Assembly (NCBI GenBank): GCA_964538565.1
Contig: CAZIGW010000033.1
Span: 1-18,886 of the forward strand
Direction of reading: 5' to 3'
Length of the DNA: 18,886 nt
From: CAYVBN01 sp964538565
GTDB lineage: Bacteria; Pseudomonadota; Alphaproteobacteria; Rhizobiales; Xanthobacteraceae
Shown: positions 6,964 to 16,500 of the stretch, one piece after another
Numbering within the stretch: position 1 is the stretch's first letter
Layout: every line of letters starts with the position of its first letter
Made by a program: the position numbers and the translations under genes
The notes under the pieces: model-generated
Databases searched by the model: none
What the model was told of the DNA's origin: nothing
Seen by the model: the letters and a program-made list of their open reading frames with translations, nothing else

Positions 6964-7087
6964 TCGTCGCTCCGGGCCTTCTAGCCGGTTGACGAGACAT
7001 GGTGCTGCGTCGGACAAAGGGCCCGGCCCGGAGGACGGGGCCGCCCGCCCCTGCCCGCATCGCATCGCCGAACCACAAGGTTGTTCC

Positions 7088-8128
7088 ATGATCATCGACA
7101 TTCACGGCCACTACACGACCGAGCCGCTGGCGCTCCATCAGTTCCGTGACAAGCAGCTTGCCGGCCTCGCCGACTCGGCGCGCAGGCCGACCTCCACGGA
7201 TCTCGGCATCAGCGATGAGACGCTCATGAAGAGCGTCGAACCGCAGCTGAAATTCCAGAAGGAGCGCGGCAGCGACCTCACGATCTTCTCCCCGCGCGCC
7301 TCCGGCATGGCGCATCATGTCGGCACGGAAGCCGTGAGCATCGAGTGGACACGCATCTCGAACGACCTCATCCACCGCATCTGCACGCTGCTGCCGGACA
7401 ATTTCGTCGGCGTCGGCCAGCTCCCGCAGTTTCCCGGCGCGCCGATCAAGAACTGCATCCCCGAGCTCGAGCGCATCGTCAACGAGCTCGGCTTCGTCGG
7501 CGTCAATCTCAATCCGGATCCGTCCGGCGGGCATTGGTCGGGGCCGCCGATCACCGACAGGTACTGGTATCCGCTCTACGAGAAGCTGTGCGAGCTCGAC
7601 GTGCCGGCGATGATCCACGTCTCGTCGTCGTGCAATCCGAACTTCCACGCCACCGGCGCGCACTACATCAACGGCGACACGACCGCCTTCATGCAGCTCA
7701 TCCAGGGCAACCTGTTCAAGGATTTCCCGACGCTGAAGTTCGTCATCCCGCATGGCGGCGGCGCGGTGCCCTATCACTGGGGCCGCTACCGCGGCCTGTG
7801 CCAGGACATGAAGAAACCGCCGCTCGCCGACTATCTGCTCGGCAACGTGTTCTTCGACACTTGCGTCTATCACCTGCCGGGCATGGAGCTGCTCACCAAG
7901 GTCATCCCGATCGACAACGTCCTGTTCGCCTCGGAAATGGTCGGCGCCGTGAAGGGCATCGATCCGAACACCGGTCACTACTACGACGACACGAAGCGCT
8001 ACATCGACCAGGTGAAGGCGCTGAACGAAACCGACCGCTACAAGATCTTCGAGGGCAACGCGCGCCGCGTCTATCCGCGCCTCGATGCGCTGTTGACCAA
8101 GCGCGGCCACCCCGGCAAGAAGGTCTGA
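7088..8128 (+). CDS. ligJ: 4-oxalomesaconate hydratase (LigJ-like), amidohydrolase family
   Basis: This 346-residue cytosolic protein closely follows LigJ of the protocatechuate 4,5-cleavage pathway, which adds water to 4-oxalomesaconate to give 4-carboxy-4-hydroxy-2-oxoadipate. LigJ-type landmarks run the whole length: MIIDIHGHYTT with metal ligands H6 and H8, ERGSDLTIFSPRAS (59-72), NLNPDPSGGHW (140-150), MIHVSSSCN with H177 (175-183), PHGGGAVPYHWGR with H222 (221-233), FFDTCVYH (255-262) and LFASEMVGAV with E283 (279-288). A zinc ion held by the His residues and an acidic residue is expected from the family. The start at 7088 is supported by the family N-terminus and by AAGG about 8 nt upstream. 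The aldolase follows 69 nt later on the same strand, consistent with hydration then cleavage. The substrate could be a relative of 4-oxalomesaconate, since the other pathway enzymes are not in this window. Confidence 0.85.
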   Translation: MIIDIHGHYTTEPLALHQFRDKQLAGLADSARRPTSTDLGISDETLMKSVEPQLKFQKERGSDLTIFSPRASGMAHHVGTEAVSIEWTRISNDLIHRICTLLPDNFVGVGQLPQFPGAPIKNCIPELERIVNELGFVGVNLNPDPSGGHWSGPPITDRYWYPLYEKLCELDVPAMIHVSSSCNPNFHATGAHYINGDTTAFMQLIQGNLFKDFPTLKFVIPHGGGAVPYHWGRYRGLCQDMKKPPLADYLLGNVFFDTCVYHLPGMELLTKVIPIDNVLFASEMVGAVKGIDPNTGHYYDDTKRYIDQVKALNETDRYKIFEGNARRVYPRLDALLTKRGHPGKKV

Positions 8129-8197
8129 ACGCTCCACCAACGCACGCCGCGCACGGCCTGCCTGCGCGGCGTTCTCGCGAAACAAGGGAGGGTCCGC

Positions 8198-9058
8198 GTG
8201 TCCACGCTTCCGCGCCTCAATGGCATCATCCGCGCGCTCGAATCCGGGCATTCGTTCACGCTGTTTGCGCCGTGCGACGTCGAGTCGGCGCTTGCGCTGC
8301 AGACCTCGAAATACGACGGCGTCGTGTTCGAGGGCGAGCACAACGGCTGGGACATCCGTTCGCTGCGCGACAGCCTGCAGTATCTGCTCAATCGCGGCCA
8401 GATCGCCCGCTCCGGCTCGGTCGCGCCGGCGGTGACCCCGATGGCGCGCATCCCGGCGAACGGCTGCGAGAAGAACCAGTTCCTCGCCAAGCAGGCGCTC
8501 GACCTCGGCTGCTACGGCATCGTCTTTCCGCACATCAGCACGGTGGAGGAGGCCTACAATGCCGTCTCGGCCTGCCGTTATCCGCGCCTGAAGAACAAGC
8601 CGCTGTACGAGCCGGCCGGCATCCGCGGCGACGGGCCGACGCAGGCGGTGCGCTACTGGGGCATCACCCAGCAGGAATACTACGAGCGCGCCGATGTGTG
8701 GCCGCTCGCCCCGCAGGGCGAAATCCTGGTCGTCATCCAGATCGAGGACACGGTCGGCATTTCCAACCTGTCCGACATGCTCAAGAACGTGCCGGGCATC
8801 GGCGCGGTGCTGATCGGCGAGGGCGATCTCAGCCAGGAGCTCGGCTATCCGCGCCAGTACGAGCACAAGGTGGTGCTCGACGCGATGGCGCAGATCGTCG
8901 ACACCTGCAAGAAGCACAACGTCATCGTCGGCCATCCACACGTCGAGGCGTCGAACGCCGAGCGGATCATCAAGGAAGGCTATCGCTTCCTGATGTGCGC
9001 GGCGCCACGCAGCTTCGCGACGCTCGAAAAGGCGCGCGCGCTCGCCGGCCGATCGTAG
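8198..9058 (+). CDS. HpcH/HpaI family (class II) aldolase
   Basis: This 286-residue TIM-barrel protein matches the metal-dependent pyruvate aldolases (HpcH/HpaI, GarL, RhmA). Positions equivalent to the family active site are present: H48 in FEGEHNG (base), R84 in MARIP, E183 in VIQIED and D210 in GEGDLS (metal ligands). The RGDGPTQAVRYWG loop (143-155) and GIVFPHIST (107-115) are also typical. It should split a 4-hydroxy-2-oxo acid into pyruvate or oxaloacetate and a second fragment. In context the likely substrate is the product of the LigJ-like hydratase, a job usually done by the unrelated RraA/LigK aldolase. The GTG at 8198 is well supported by AGGGAGG (8185-8191) 6 nt upstream. Co-transcription with the hydratase is likely. 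The exact substrate is inferred. Confidence 0.88.
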   Translation: MSTLPRLNGIIRALESGHSFTLFAPCDVESALALQTSKYDGVVFEGEHNGWDIRSLRDSLQYLLNRGQIARSGSVAPAVTPMARIPANGCEKNQFLAKQALDLGCYGIVFPHISTVEEAYNAVSACRYPRLKNKPLYEPAGIRGDGPTQAVRYWGITQQEYYERADVWPLAPQGEILVVIQIEDTVGISNLSDMLKNVPGIGAVLIGEGDLSQELGYPRQYEHKVVLDAMAQIVDTCKKHNVIVGHPHVEASNAERIIKEGYRFLMCAAPRSFATLEKARALAGRS

Positions 9059-9087
9059 GCGACCGCCATCGGCCCATCCCGGCGGCC

Positions 9088-9104
9088 GCGGCGAAGCGCG
9101 CCGC
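9088..9104. terminator. GC-rich hairpin after the aldolase gene
   Basis: GCGGCG (9088-9093) and CGCCGC (9099-9104) form a 6-bp stem with a 5-nt loop, 30 nt after the aldolase stop. It is surrounded by further GC-rich repeats but has no T-run. It could mark the end of the hydratase-aldolase transcript. GC-rich genomes form such stems easily by chance. Confidence 0.25.
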
Positions 9105-9262
9105 CGGCGGCCTCCCGGGGTCCGGCGCGCGCCGTCGATGCGAGTGCTAACGCAGTGTTAACCGTGTGTTTATCGCGGCGCGGTAGGACTGCGGTTCGGA
9201 ATTCGCAGGGGGGAACGCGCGGCGGCGGAGCGCCGGTGCGTTCATCGGGTACGGGGAGGCTC

Positions 9263-10336
9263 ATGAGCCCCGAGAGTCAGGAGCGGGCTGACGCGATCGC
9301 CGCCAGCGCGGTGCAGCGCATCCGGGCGCTTGCCCAACCGGCCGACCCTCCCCGCTACGAGCTCTGGTATCGTTATTTCAGCGGCGCGAGCCCGGCGCTC
9401 AACGACGTCATCGACGAGATCCTGGCCAAGACGCACACGCTGTCGGCGCGCGATTTCGAACGCGTGTACCGCGAACGCATTCCGCGCGCCCGATTGATCG
9501 AGAAGAACGACAGCGTCGGCGCCAAGGTGATCGACGAAATCGCCCAGGTCGGAACCATGATCGAGGCGGCGCTCGGCACGGTCAGGAAGCATTCGAAACG
9601 GCTGTCGGACGCGATCGCGCGGCTCGGGCGCTCCCCAGATCCGCAGCAGCTGCGCGGAGTGGCGGAGGCCTTGATCCGCTGCACCAAGGAATCGCGCGAG
9701 GCCAATCACGCCCTCGGCCTCCTGCTCAAGGCCTCGCGCGAGGAGATCCGGCGTTTGCAGCAGTCGCTTGAGACTGCCCGGCTCGAAAGCATGACGGACC
9801 TGCTCACGTCGCTTCCCACGCGCGAATGCTTTGATCGCACCTTCACCGGGATGGTCGCCGAGGCGGAAACCAACCAGCAGCCGGTCTCGCTGCTGCTGAT
9901 CGACATCGACTATTTCCGCAAGTTCAACGAGGTGTTCGGGCATGTGGTCGGCGACGAGGTGCTGCGCGTGGTCGCCCTGGCCATCAGGCAGAACATCAAG
10001 GGCAAGGACTTCGCCGCGCGCTTCGGCGGCGAGGAATTCGCCGTGGTGCTGCCCGACACGGCGCTGAAGTCGGCGCGCGTCGTCGCCGAGCAATTGCGCA
10101 ACGCCATCGTCACCAAGGAGCTCAAGAAGGTCGTCACCGGCGAGTCGCTCGGGCGGCTCACCATCTCGATCGGCGTCGCCATGGCGCGCGCCGGGCAGTC
10201 CGCCGCCGCGGTGATCGAACGCGCCGAAACCTGCCTGCGGGAAGCGAAGCAGAATGGTCGCAACCAGACCCTGTGTGAGACCCGTTTCGGCGTGGCCGCG
10301 GAGGACCCGCCGGTCGCCCGCGTCGCGGCCCGATAG
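9263..10336 (+). CDS. Diguanylate cyclase (GGDEF domain)
   Basis: This 357-residue cytosolic protein has an N-terminal helical region (about 1-175) of unknown sensory role and a C-terminal GGDEF domain (about 178-335). The active-site signature is GGEEF at 255-259, preceded by the metal-binding LLIDIDYF (D214, D216) and FGHVVGDEVL. It should make cyclic di-GMP from two GTP. The inhibitory I-site, normally RxxD five residues before GGEEF, reads K246-G-K-D249, so product feedback inhibition is probably weak or absent. No transmembrane segment is visible. I chose the ATG at 9263 because GGGGAGG lies 3 nt upstream; the frame stays open for 36 codons before it without domain content. It stands alone between the aldolase gene and the convergent efflux operon. 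Confidence 0.9.
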   Translation: MSPESQERADAIAASAVQRIRALAQPADPPRYELWYRYFSGASPALNDVIDEILAKTHTLSARDFERVYRERIPRARLIEKNDSVGAKVIDEIAQVGTMIEAALGTVRKHSKRLSDAIARLGRSPDPQQLRGVAEALIRCTKESREANHALGLLLKASREEIRRLQQSLETARLESMTDLLTSLPTRECFDRTFTGMVAEAETNQQPVSLLLIDIDYFRKFNEVFGHVVGDEVLRVVALAIRQNIKGKDFAARFGGEEFAVVLPDTALKSARVVAEQLRNAIVTKELKKVVTGESLGRLTISIGVAMARAGQSAAAVIERAETCLREAKQNGRNQTLCETRFGVAAEDPPVARVAAR

Positions 10337-10380
10337 GGAACACAGGCCGACGCGGTCGCACGCCGGCCGTTGTCGCGGAC

Positions 10381-13300
10381 TCATCCGGGCTGAGCAGCCC
10401 CGACGCCGGCGCCTCCCTTGGCCGAGGCCGCAGAGCCGGATTCGCCCCACAGGCGCCGGTGCAGCCGGTCGAGCATCAGATAGATCACGGGCGTCGTGTA
10501 GAGGGTCAGCACCTGCGAGACGAGCAGCCCGCCGATGATGGTGATGGCGAGCGGCCGGCGCAGCTCGGAGCCCGGTCCGGTGGCGACGAGGAGCGGGATG
10601 GCCCCGAAAGCGGCCGCCATCGTGGTCATCAGGATCGGGCGAAAGCGCGCGAGACACGCTTCGTAGATCGCCTGTTCGGGCGAGAGACCGCGCCGGCGTT
10701 CGCCGTCGAGCGCGAAGTCAACCAGCATGATGCCGTTCTTCTTGACGATGCCGATCAGCAGGATGATGCCGATGAAGGCGATGACCGACAGCTCCGTCCC
10801 GGACACCTGCAGGGCGAGGAGCGCGCCGAGGCCGGCCGAGGGAAGCGTGGAAATGATGGTCAGCGGGTGCGCCAGGCTCTCGTAGAGGACGCCGAGCACG
10901 ATGTAGACGGCGACGAGCGCCGCGATGATCAGCAACTGCTGGGCGCCGGCGGTCTGCGCGAAGGCGCGCGCCTCGCCGGCGAATTCGGCATGCAGCGAAT
11001 CGGGCAGATGCAGGTCGCCGACCGCCTGGGTGATCTCGCGCGATGCGGTTTCCAGCGGCGTTCCGGGCGCGAGATTGTACGTGATGGTGACGGCCGGGAA
11101 CTGGCCCTGATGGTTCACCACCAGCGGGGCGGTCGTCTTGTCGAACCGTGCAACCGCCGACAGCGGCACAGGCGTGCCGCCGCGGCCCGGCACGTAGATG
11201 CGGGCGAGGTCGCCGGGATCGCGCTGGTACTGCGGGTCGACCTCGAGAATCACGCGATACTGGTTGCGCTGCGTGTAGATGGTCGAGATCTGCCGCTGGG
11301 CGAAGGCATCGTTGAGCGCGCTGTCGATCGCCTGGATCTGCACGCCGAGCCGTGCCGCCGCCTCGCGGTCGATGGTGACGCTGAGCTGCAGGCCGCCCTG
11401 CTCGCGGTCGGTGGTGACGTCGACCAGGCCCGGCAGCGCGCGGATCCGCTCGAGTACACGCGGAAGCCAGGATTGCAGCTCCTCGAGATCGGGGTCCCAC
11501 AGGGTGAACTGGTATTGCGAGCTGCTCTGGCGCGCGCCGACGCGCAGGTCCTGCGCCGGCACCATGAACAGCCGCACGCCCGGGACGTTCGAGAGCTTTC
11601 GCCGCAGGCGGTCGACCACCCGCGCGGTGCTGACGCCATGCCGTTCGTCGAGCGACTTGAGGCTGATGAACAGCGTGCCGTGATTGACCGACCCGCTGAA
11701 TCCCGAACCGCCGACCGAGGCCCCGACGCCGAACACCGCCGGATCCTCCGAGACCATGTCGACGATGCGCTGCTGCAACTCCAGCATGGTCTTGAAGGAC
11801 ACGTCCGGCGACGCGCGCGTCGATCCGAACACGAGGCCGGTGTCGTCCTGCGGAAAGTAGCCCTTCGGGGTCTTGACGAAGAGGTCGACGGTCAACCCGA
11901 TGGTGGCGAGCAGAACGACGAGGGTGAGGACGCGATGGCGCAGCACGACCGCGAGCGTGCCGGCATAGAAGCGCAGGACCCAGGCAAGCACCGTTTCGAC
12001 CGTTCGGTCGAGCCGCGAGGCACGCGGGCTCGGCGTGGTGCGGACAAAGTGCGCGCAGATCATCGGCGTGACGGTCAGCGACACGATCGTCGAGATCACG
12101 ATCGCGAAGGCGAGCGTGACGGAGAACTCGCGAAACAGCCGGCCGACGACCCCGCCCATGAACAACAGCGGGATGAAGGCCGCGATCAGCGAGGCGCTGA
12201 TCGACACGACCGTGAATCCGATCTGTCGCGCGCCGAGCAGGGTCGCGCGCAGCGGCGAGAGGCCCCGCTCCATGTTGCGGAAGACGTTCTCGATCATGAC
12301 GATCGCGTCGTCGACCACGAAGCCGACCGAGACCGCGAGCGCCATCAGCGAGAGATTGTCGACCGAGAAGCCGGCCGCCCACATGGCCGCGCAGGTCCCG
12401 GCGAGCGAGAGCGGCACGGTGACGCCGGCGGCGATGGTCGGCGTCGCGCGTCGCAGGAACAGAAACACGACCAGCATCACCAGCGCCACCGTGCCGGCGA
12501 GCGTCCACTGCATGTCCTCGACGCTGGCGCGGATCGTCTGCGTGCGGTCCGAGAGGATCGAGACGTTGATATCCGGCGGGATCCAGCGCTTGAGCTCGGG
12601 CAGTAGCGCGCGGATGCGATCGACGGTTTCGATCACGTTGGCGTCCGCCTGCTTGGTGATGATGAGCAGGACCGCCGGTTGGCGGTTGAACCAGGCGGCC
12701 GATTGCGCGTTGCGGGTGGCCTGCACCACGGAGGCGACGTCCGCGAGGCGAACGATGTCGCCGCCCACGGTCTTGACCACGACCTTGCGATATTCGTCGA
12801 CGCTGCGCAGTTGCGCGTTGGTGCCGATCGTCTCAGCGAGCGAGGCGCCCTCGAAGGCGCCGAGCGGACCGAAGCTGTTGGTGTTGGCGATGGCGGTGCG
12901 CACGTCCTCGAGCGAGATGCCGGCCGCCGCGACGAGTCCCGGGTTGACGCGCACTCGGATCGCCGGCTGCTCGGCGCCGCTGACGGTCACGTCGGCGACC
13001 CCTTCCACCTGCGAGATGCGCTGGGCGATCACCGTGTCGGCGGCGTCGTAGATCGCGCTCGCCGACAGCGACGGCGACGTCAGCGCCAGAATGAGGATCG
13101 GGGCGGCCGCCGGATTGGCCTTGCGGAAATTCGGCAGCGTCGGCAGGTCGCCCGGCAGGTCGGTCGCCGCCGCGTTGAGCGCCGCCCGCACGTCGCGCGC
13201 CGCGCCGTCGACGTCGCGGCCGAGGTCGAACTGGACCGCGATGTTGGTCGAGCCCAGGGTGCTGGTCGATGTGATCTCGGTGACGCCGGCGATCTCGCCG

Positions 13301-13512
13301 AGTCGGCGCTCGAGTGGCGCCGCGACCGTCGCCGCCATGGTGGCGGGGCTCGCGCCGGGCCGGTTGGCGAACACCCGGATGGTCGGGAAGTCGACCGTCG
13401 GCAGGCTGGCGACGGGCAGGATCCGATACGCCACCGCGACGACGTGAAAGAGCCCGACCGCGAGCTGCGTCGTCCCGACCGGCCGCATGATGAACGGGTA
13501 GGAGACGTTCAT
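10381..13512 (-). CDS. mdtC: RND efflux permease (MdtC-like)
   Basis: This 1043-residue inner-membrane proton-driven pump has the full hydrophobe/amphiphile efflux permease layout: a transmembrane helix near 15-35, a porter domain, helices 2-6 around 335-490, a second porter domain (about 545-850) and helices 8-12 (about 858-1015). The proton-relay acidic pair D401-D402 lies in GFVVDDAIVMIEN, and the relay Lys lies in GIVKKNGIMLVDF (924/925). Length and order after another RND gene fit MdtC of the MdtABC system, in which two different permeases form a mixed trimer. Its ATG lies 4 nt after the stop of the upstream permease, with GGAG 7 nt before it inside that gene. The C-terminal 20 residues are a Gly/Ala-rich tail. 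Likely substrates (bile salts, flavonoid-like or other amphiphilic compounds) are inferred from the family only. Confidence 0.92.
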   Translation of the reverse strand: MNVSYPFIMRPVGTTQLAVGLFHVVAVAYRILPVASLPTVDFPTIRVFANRPGASPATMAATVAAPLERRLGEIAGVTEITSTSTLGSTNIAVQFDLGRDVDGAARDVRAALNAAATDLPGDLPTLPNFRKANPAAAPILILALTSPSLSASAIYDAADTVIAQRISQVEGVADVTVSGAEQPAIRVRVNPGLVAAAGISLEDVRTAIANTNSFGPLGAFEGASLAETIGTNAQLRSVDEYRKVVVKTVGGDIVRLADVASVVQATRNAQSAAWFNRQPAVLLIITKQADANVIETVDRIRALLPELKRWIPPDINVSILSDRTQTIRASVEDMQWTLAGTVALVMLVVFLFLRRATPTIAAGVTVPLSLAGTCAAMWAAGFSVDNLSLMALAVSVGFVVDDAIVMIENVFRNMERGLSPLRATLLGARQIGFTVVSISASLIAAFIPLLFMGGVVGRLFREFSVTLAFAIVISTIVSLTVTPMICAHFVRTTPSPRASRLDRTVETVLAWVLRFYAGTLAVVLRHRVLTLVVLLATIGLTVDLFVKTPKGYFPQDDTGLVFGSTRASPDVSFKTMLELQQRIVDMVSEDPAVFGVGASVGGSGFSGSVNHGTLFISLKSLDERHGVSTARVVDRLRRKLSNVPGVRLFMVPAQDLRVGARQSSSQYQFTLWDPDLEELQSWLPRVLERIRALPGLVDVTTDREQGGLQLSVTIDREAAARLGVQIQAIDSALNDAFAQRQISTIYTQRNQYRVILEVDPQYQRDPGDLARIYVPGRGGTPVPLSAVARFDKTTAPLVVNHQGQFPAVTITYNLAPGTPLETASREITQAVGDLHLPDSLHAEFAGEARAFAQTAGAQQLLIIAALVAVYIVLGVLYESLAHPLTIISTLPSAGLGALLALQVSGTELSVIAFIGIILLIGIVKKNGIMLVDFALDGERRRGLSPEQAIYEACLARFRPILMTTMAAAFGAIPLLVATGPGSELRRPLAITIIGGLLVSQVLTLYTTPVIYLMLDRLHRRLWGESGSAASAKGGAGVGAAQPG

Positions 13513-13516
13513 CGCC

Positions 13517-16500
13517 CTACTCCGCGGCGCGCTGCGCGAATTCGGCCGGCGGTACGTCGGGCGGCGGCGCCGGCGGCCGCTGCGGCGGGCGGGCGCCGCC
13601 CAGCTTCGCCTTGAGGCGCTCCATCGCCAGGTAGATGACCGGCGTCGTGTAGAGCGTGAGCAACTGGCTGAGAATCAGGCCGCCGATGATGGTGATGCCG
13701 AGCGGGAAGCGCAGCTCCGAGCCGGTGCCGCTCTCGAGCGCGAGCGGCAGCGCGCCGAACAGCGCCGCCAGCGTGGTCATCATGATCGGCCGGAACCGCA
13801 GCAGGCTCGCCTTGACGATCGCCTCGCGCGGCGCAAGGCCTTCGACGCGCTCGGCTTCGAGCGCGAAGTCGATCATCATGATGGCGTTCTTCTTGACGAT
13901 GCCCATCAGCAGCACGATGCCGATGAGGGCGATCACCGAGAGATCCTGGCCGCAGATCGTCAGCGCCAGGAGCGCGCCGACGCCGGCCGACGGCAACGTC
14001 GACAGGATCGTCAGCGGGTGAATGAAGCTTTCGTAGAGCACGCCGAGCACGATGTAGATCGTCACCGCCGCCGCGAGGATGAGCCACGGCTCGCCGCGCA
14101 GCGAGCGGGCGAACTCGGCGGCGTCGCCCGAATAGCTGCCGATCACCGAGGACGGCATGCCGATCGCCTGCTGGGCGTCCGAGATCGCCTGCACGGCGTC
14201 GCCGAGCGAGGCATGCGGCGCGAGATTGAAGCTGACCGTGACGGCCGGGAACTGCTCCTGGTGCATGATCGCGAGCGGCGCGGTGGTGCGCTCGATCGTG
14301 GCTATCGTGCTCAGCGGCACCTGCGCGTCGGGATCGACCGCGGTCGAGGGCGCGGCCGTCGTCGCCGTGCTGGTGAAGCTCGTGGAGGCCGGGTTGGCGT
14401 TCGAGGACGCCGGCACGTAGAGCCTGGCGAGCGTTGCCGGATCGGTCTGGTATTGCGGCAGCGCCTCGAGGATCACCCGGTACTGGTTCGACTGGCCGTA
14501 GATGGTCGAGATCTGCCGCTGCCCGAAGGCGTCGTAGAGCGTGTCATTGACGACCTGCATGGAGACGCCGAGGCGGCTCGCGCGCTCGCGGTCGATCCTG
14601 ACGAGGGCGCGCAGGCCGCCGTCCTGCGCCTCCGAGGCGACGTCGCGCACGACCGGCGAGGCGCGCAGCTCCCGCGCCAGCTTGTTCGCCCAGTCCGTCA
14701 CCTCGCGGCCGTCGGAACCGGTGAGCGTGTATTGATATTGCGCGCGGCTCGCCCGCGTACTGATCTGGATGTCCTGGACGGGGAGAAAATAGACGATGAC
14801 GCCCGGGATCGGCGCCACCGCCTGCCGCAGGCGCTCGACGACGTCGGTGACGAAGGCGCTGCGCCGGTCGCGCGGCTTGAGCGTGACCGCGAGCCGGCCC
14901 GCGTTCGGCGTCGGATTGAGCGGGCTGATGCCGACGACCGACACCACGCCGGTGACGTCCGGATCGCGGCGGATCGTATCGGCGACCTCGCCCTGCAGGC
15001 GCTGCATCTCGGCGAAGGAGACCTCGGGTCCCGCCTCGATCACGGCGGAAACGAGCCCGGTGTCCTGCGCCGGAAGGAATCCCTTCGGGGCCGCGACATA
15101 GAGCCAGACGGTCGCGACCAGCGTCAGGCCCGTCACCACGAGCGTCGCGGTCTGATGGCGCAGCACCCATTCGAGACTGCGGTGATAGAAGTCGACCGTC
15201 GCGTCGATGAGGCGGTTGAAGCCGCCGCGCACCGCGCCCTCCGGGCGCGCCGCCGTGTGCCGCAGGAGCCGGCTGCACATCATCGGGGTCAGCGTGAGCG
15301 AGACGACCGCCGAGGTCACGACCGCGATGGTCAAGGTCAGGGCGAACTCGCGGAACATGCGTCCGACGAGGCCGGTCATGAACAGGAGCGGAATGAACAC
15401 CGCGATCAGCGACACCGTCAGCGAGATGACCGTGAAGCCGATCTCGCCGGCCCCGCGCAGCGCCGCCTCGAGCGGGCCCTCGCCCGCCTCCATGTGGCGG
15501 ACGATGTTCTCGATCATCACGATGGCGTCGTCGACCACGAAGCCGGTCCCGATGGTGAGCGCCATCAGCGAGAGGTTGTCGAGCCCGAAGCCGCAGAACC
15601 ACATCACCCCGAAGGTCGCGATCAGCGACAGCGGCAGCGCGACGCCGGCGATCACGGTGGCGCGCAGGCTGCGCAGGAAGATCAGCACCACCGTGACGAC
15701 GAGCGCCACGCTGAGGATGAGGGTGAACTGCACGTCGTGCACCGAGGCACGGATCGTGTCGGTGCGGTCGCTGACCACCGCGAGTTTGGCGCCGACCGGC
15801 ATCGCGCGCTGCAGCCGCGGCAGCTCCGCCCGGATGCGGCGCACCGTGTCGATAACATTGGCGCCGGGCTGGCGCTGGATGTCGATGACGACCGCCGGCA
15901 CGCCCTGATACCAGCCGCCGACCTTGCTGTTCTCCAGCCCATCGACCACCTGGGCGACGTCGCCGAGCAGCACCGGCGCGCCGTTGCGATAGGCGATGAT
16001 GACGGACCGGTAGGCGGCGGCGGCTGTGATCTGGTCGTTGGCGGCGATCGTGTAGGACTGCTGTGCGCCGTCGAGCGACCCCTTCGGACCGGCCACGTTG
16101 GCGTTCACGATGGCGTTGCGCAGGTCTTCGAGCGAGATGCCGTAGGAGGCGAGTCGCGCGAGATCGGCCTGGATGCGCACCGCCGGCTTCAGCCCGCCCT
16201 GGATCGACACGTGGCCGACGCCGGTCACCTCGCTCAGGCGCTGCGCCAGCAGCGTGTCGGCGAGGTCGCTGAGCTGCCGCAGCGAAATCGTTTGCGACGT
16301 CAGCGCCAGGGTAACGATCGGGGCGTCGGCCGGATTCACCTTCGAGTAGGTCGGCGGATACGGCAGGTTGCGCGGCAGCGTCGATCCGGCGGCGTTGATC
16401 GCCGCCTGCACGTCCTGGGCGGCGGCGTCGATGTCGCGCCCGAGATCGAACTGCAGCGTGACCTGGCTGATGCCGTAGGAACTCGACGAGGTCATGCTCG

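Noticed and set aside
5167..7101. Possible fusion of the hydrolase with an upstream domain
   Set aside because: The frame is open upstream of the hydrolase, but that part runs through the PanB-like gene in another frame and has no domain. The PanB-like gene ends in its own stop 11 nt before the hydrolase start.
10459..13614. Long plus-strand open frames opposite the MdtC-like gene
   Set aside because: Composition (repetitive R, D, E, H, Q) and lack of motifs mark them as antisense shadows of the permease.
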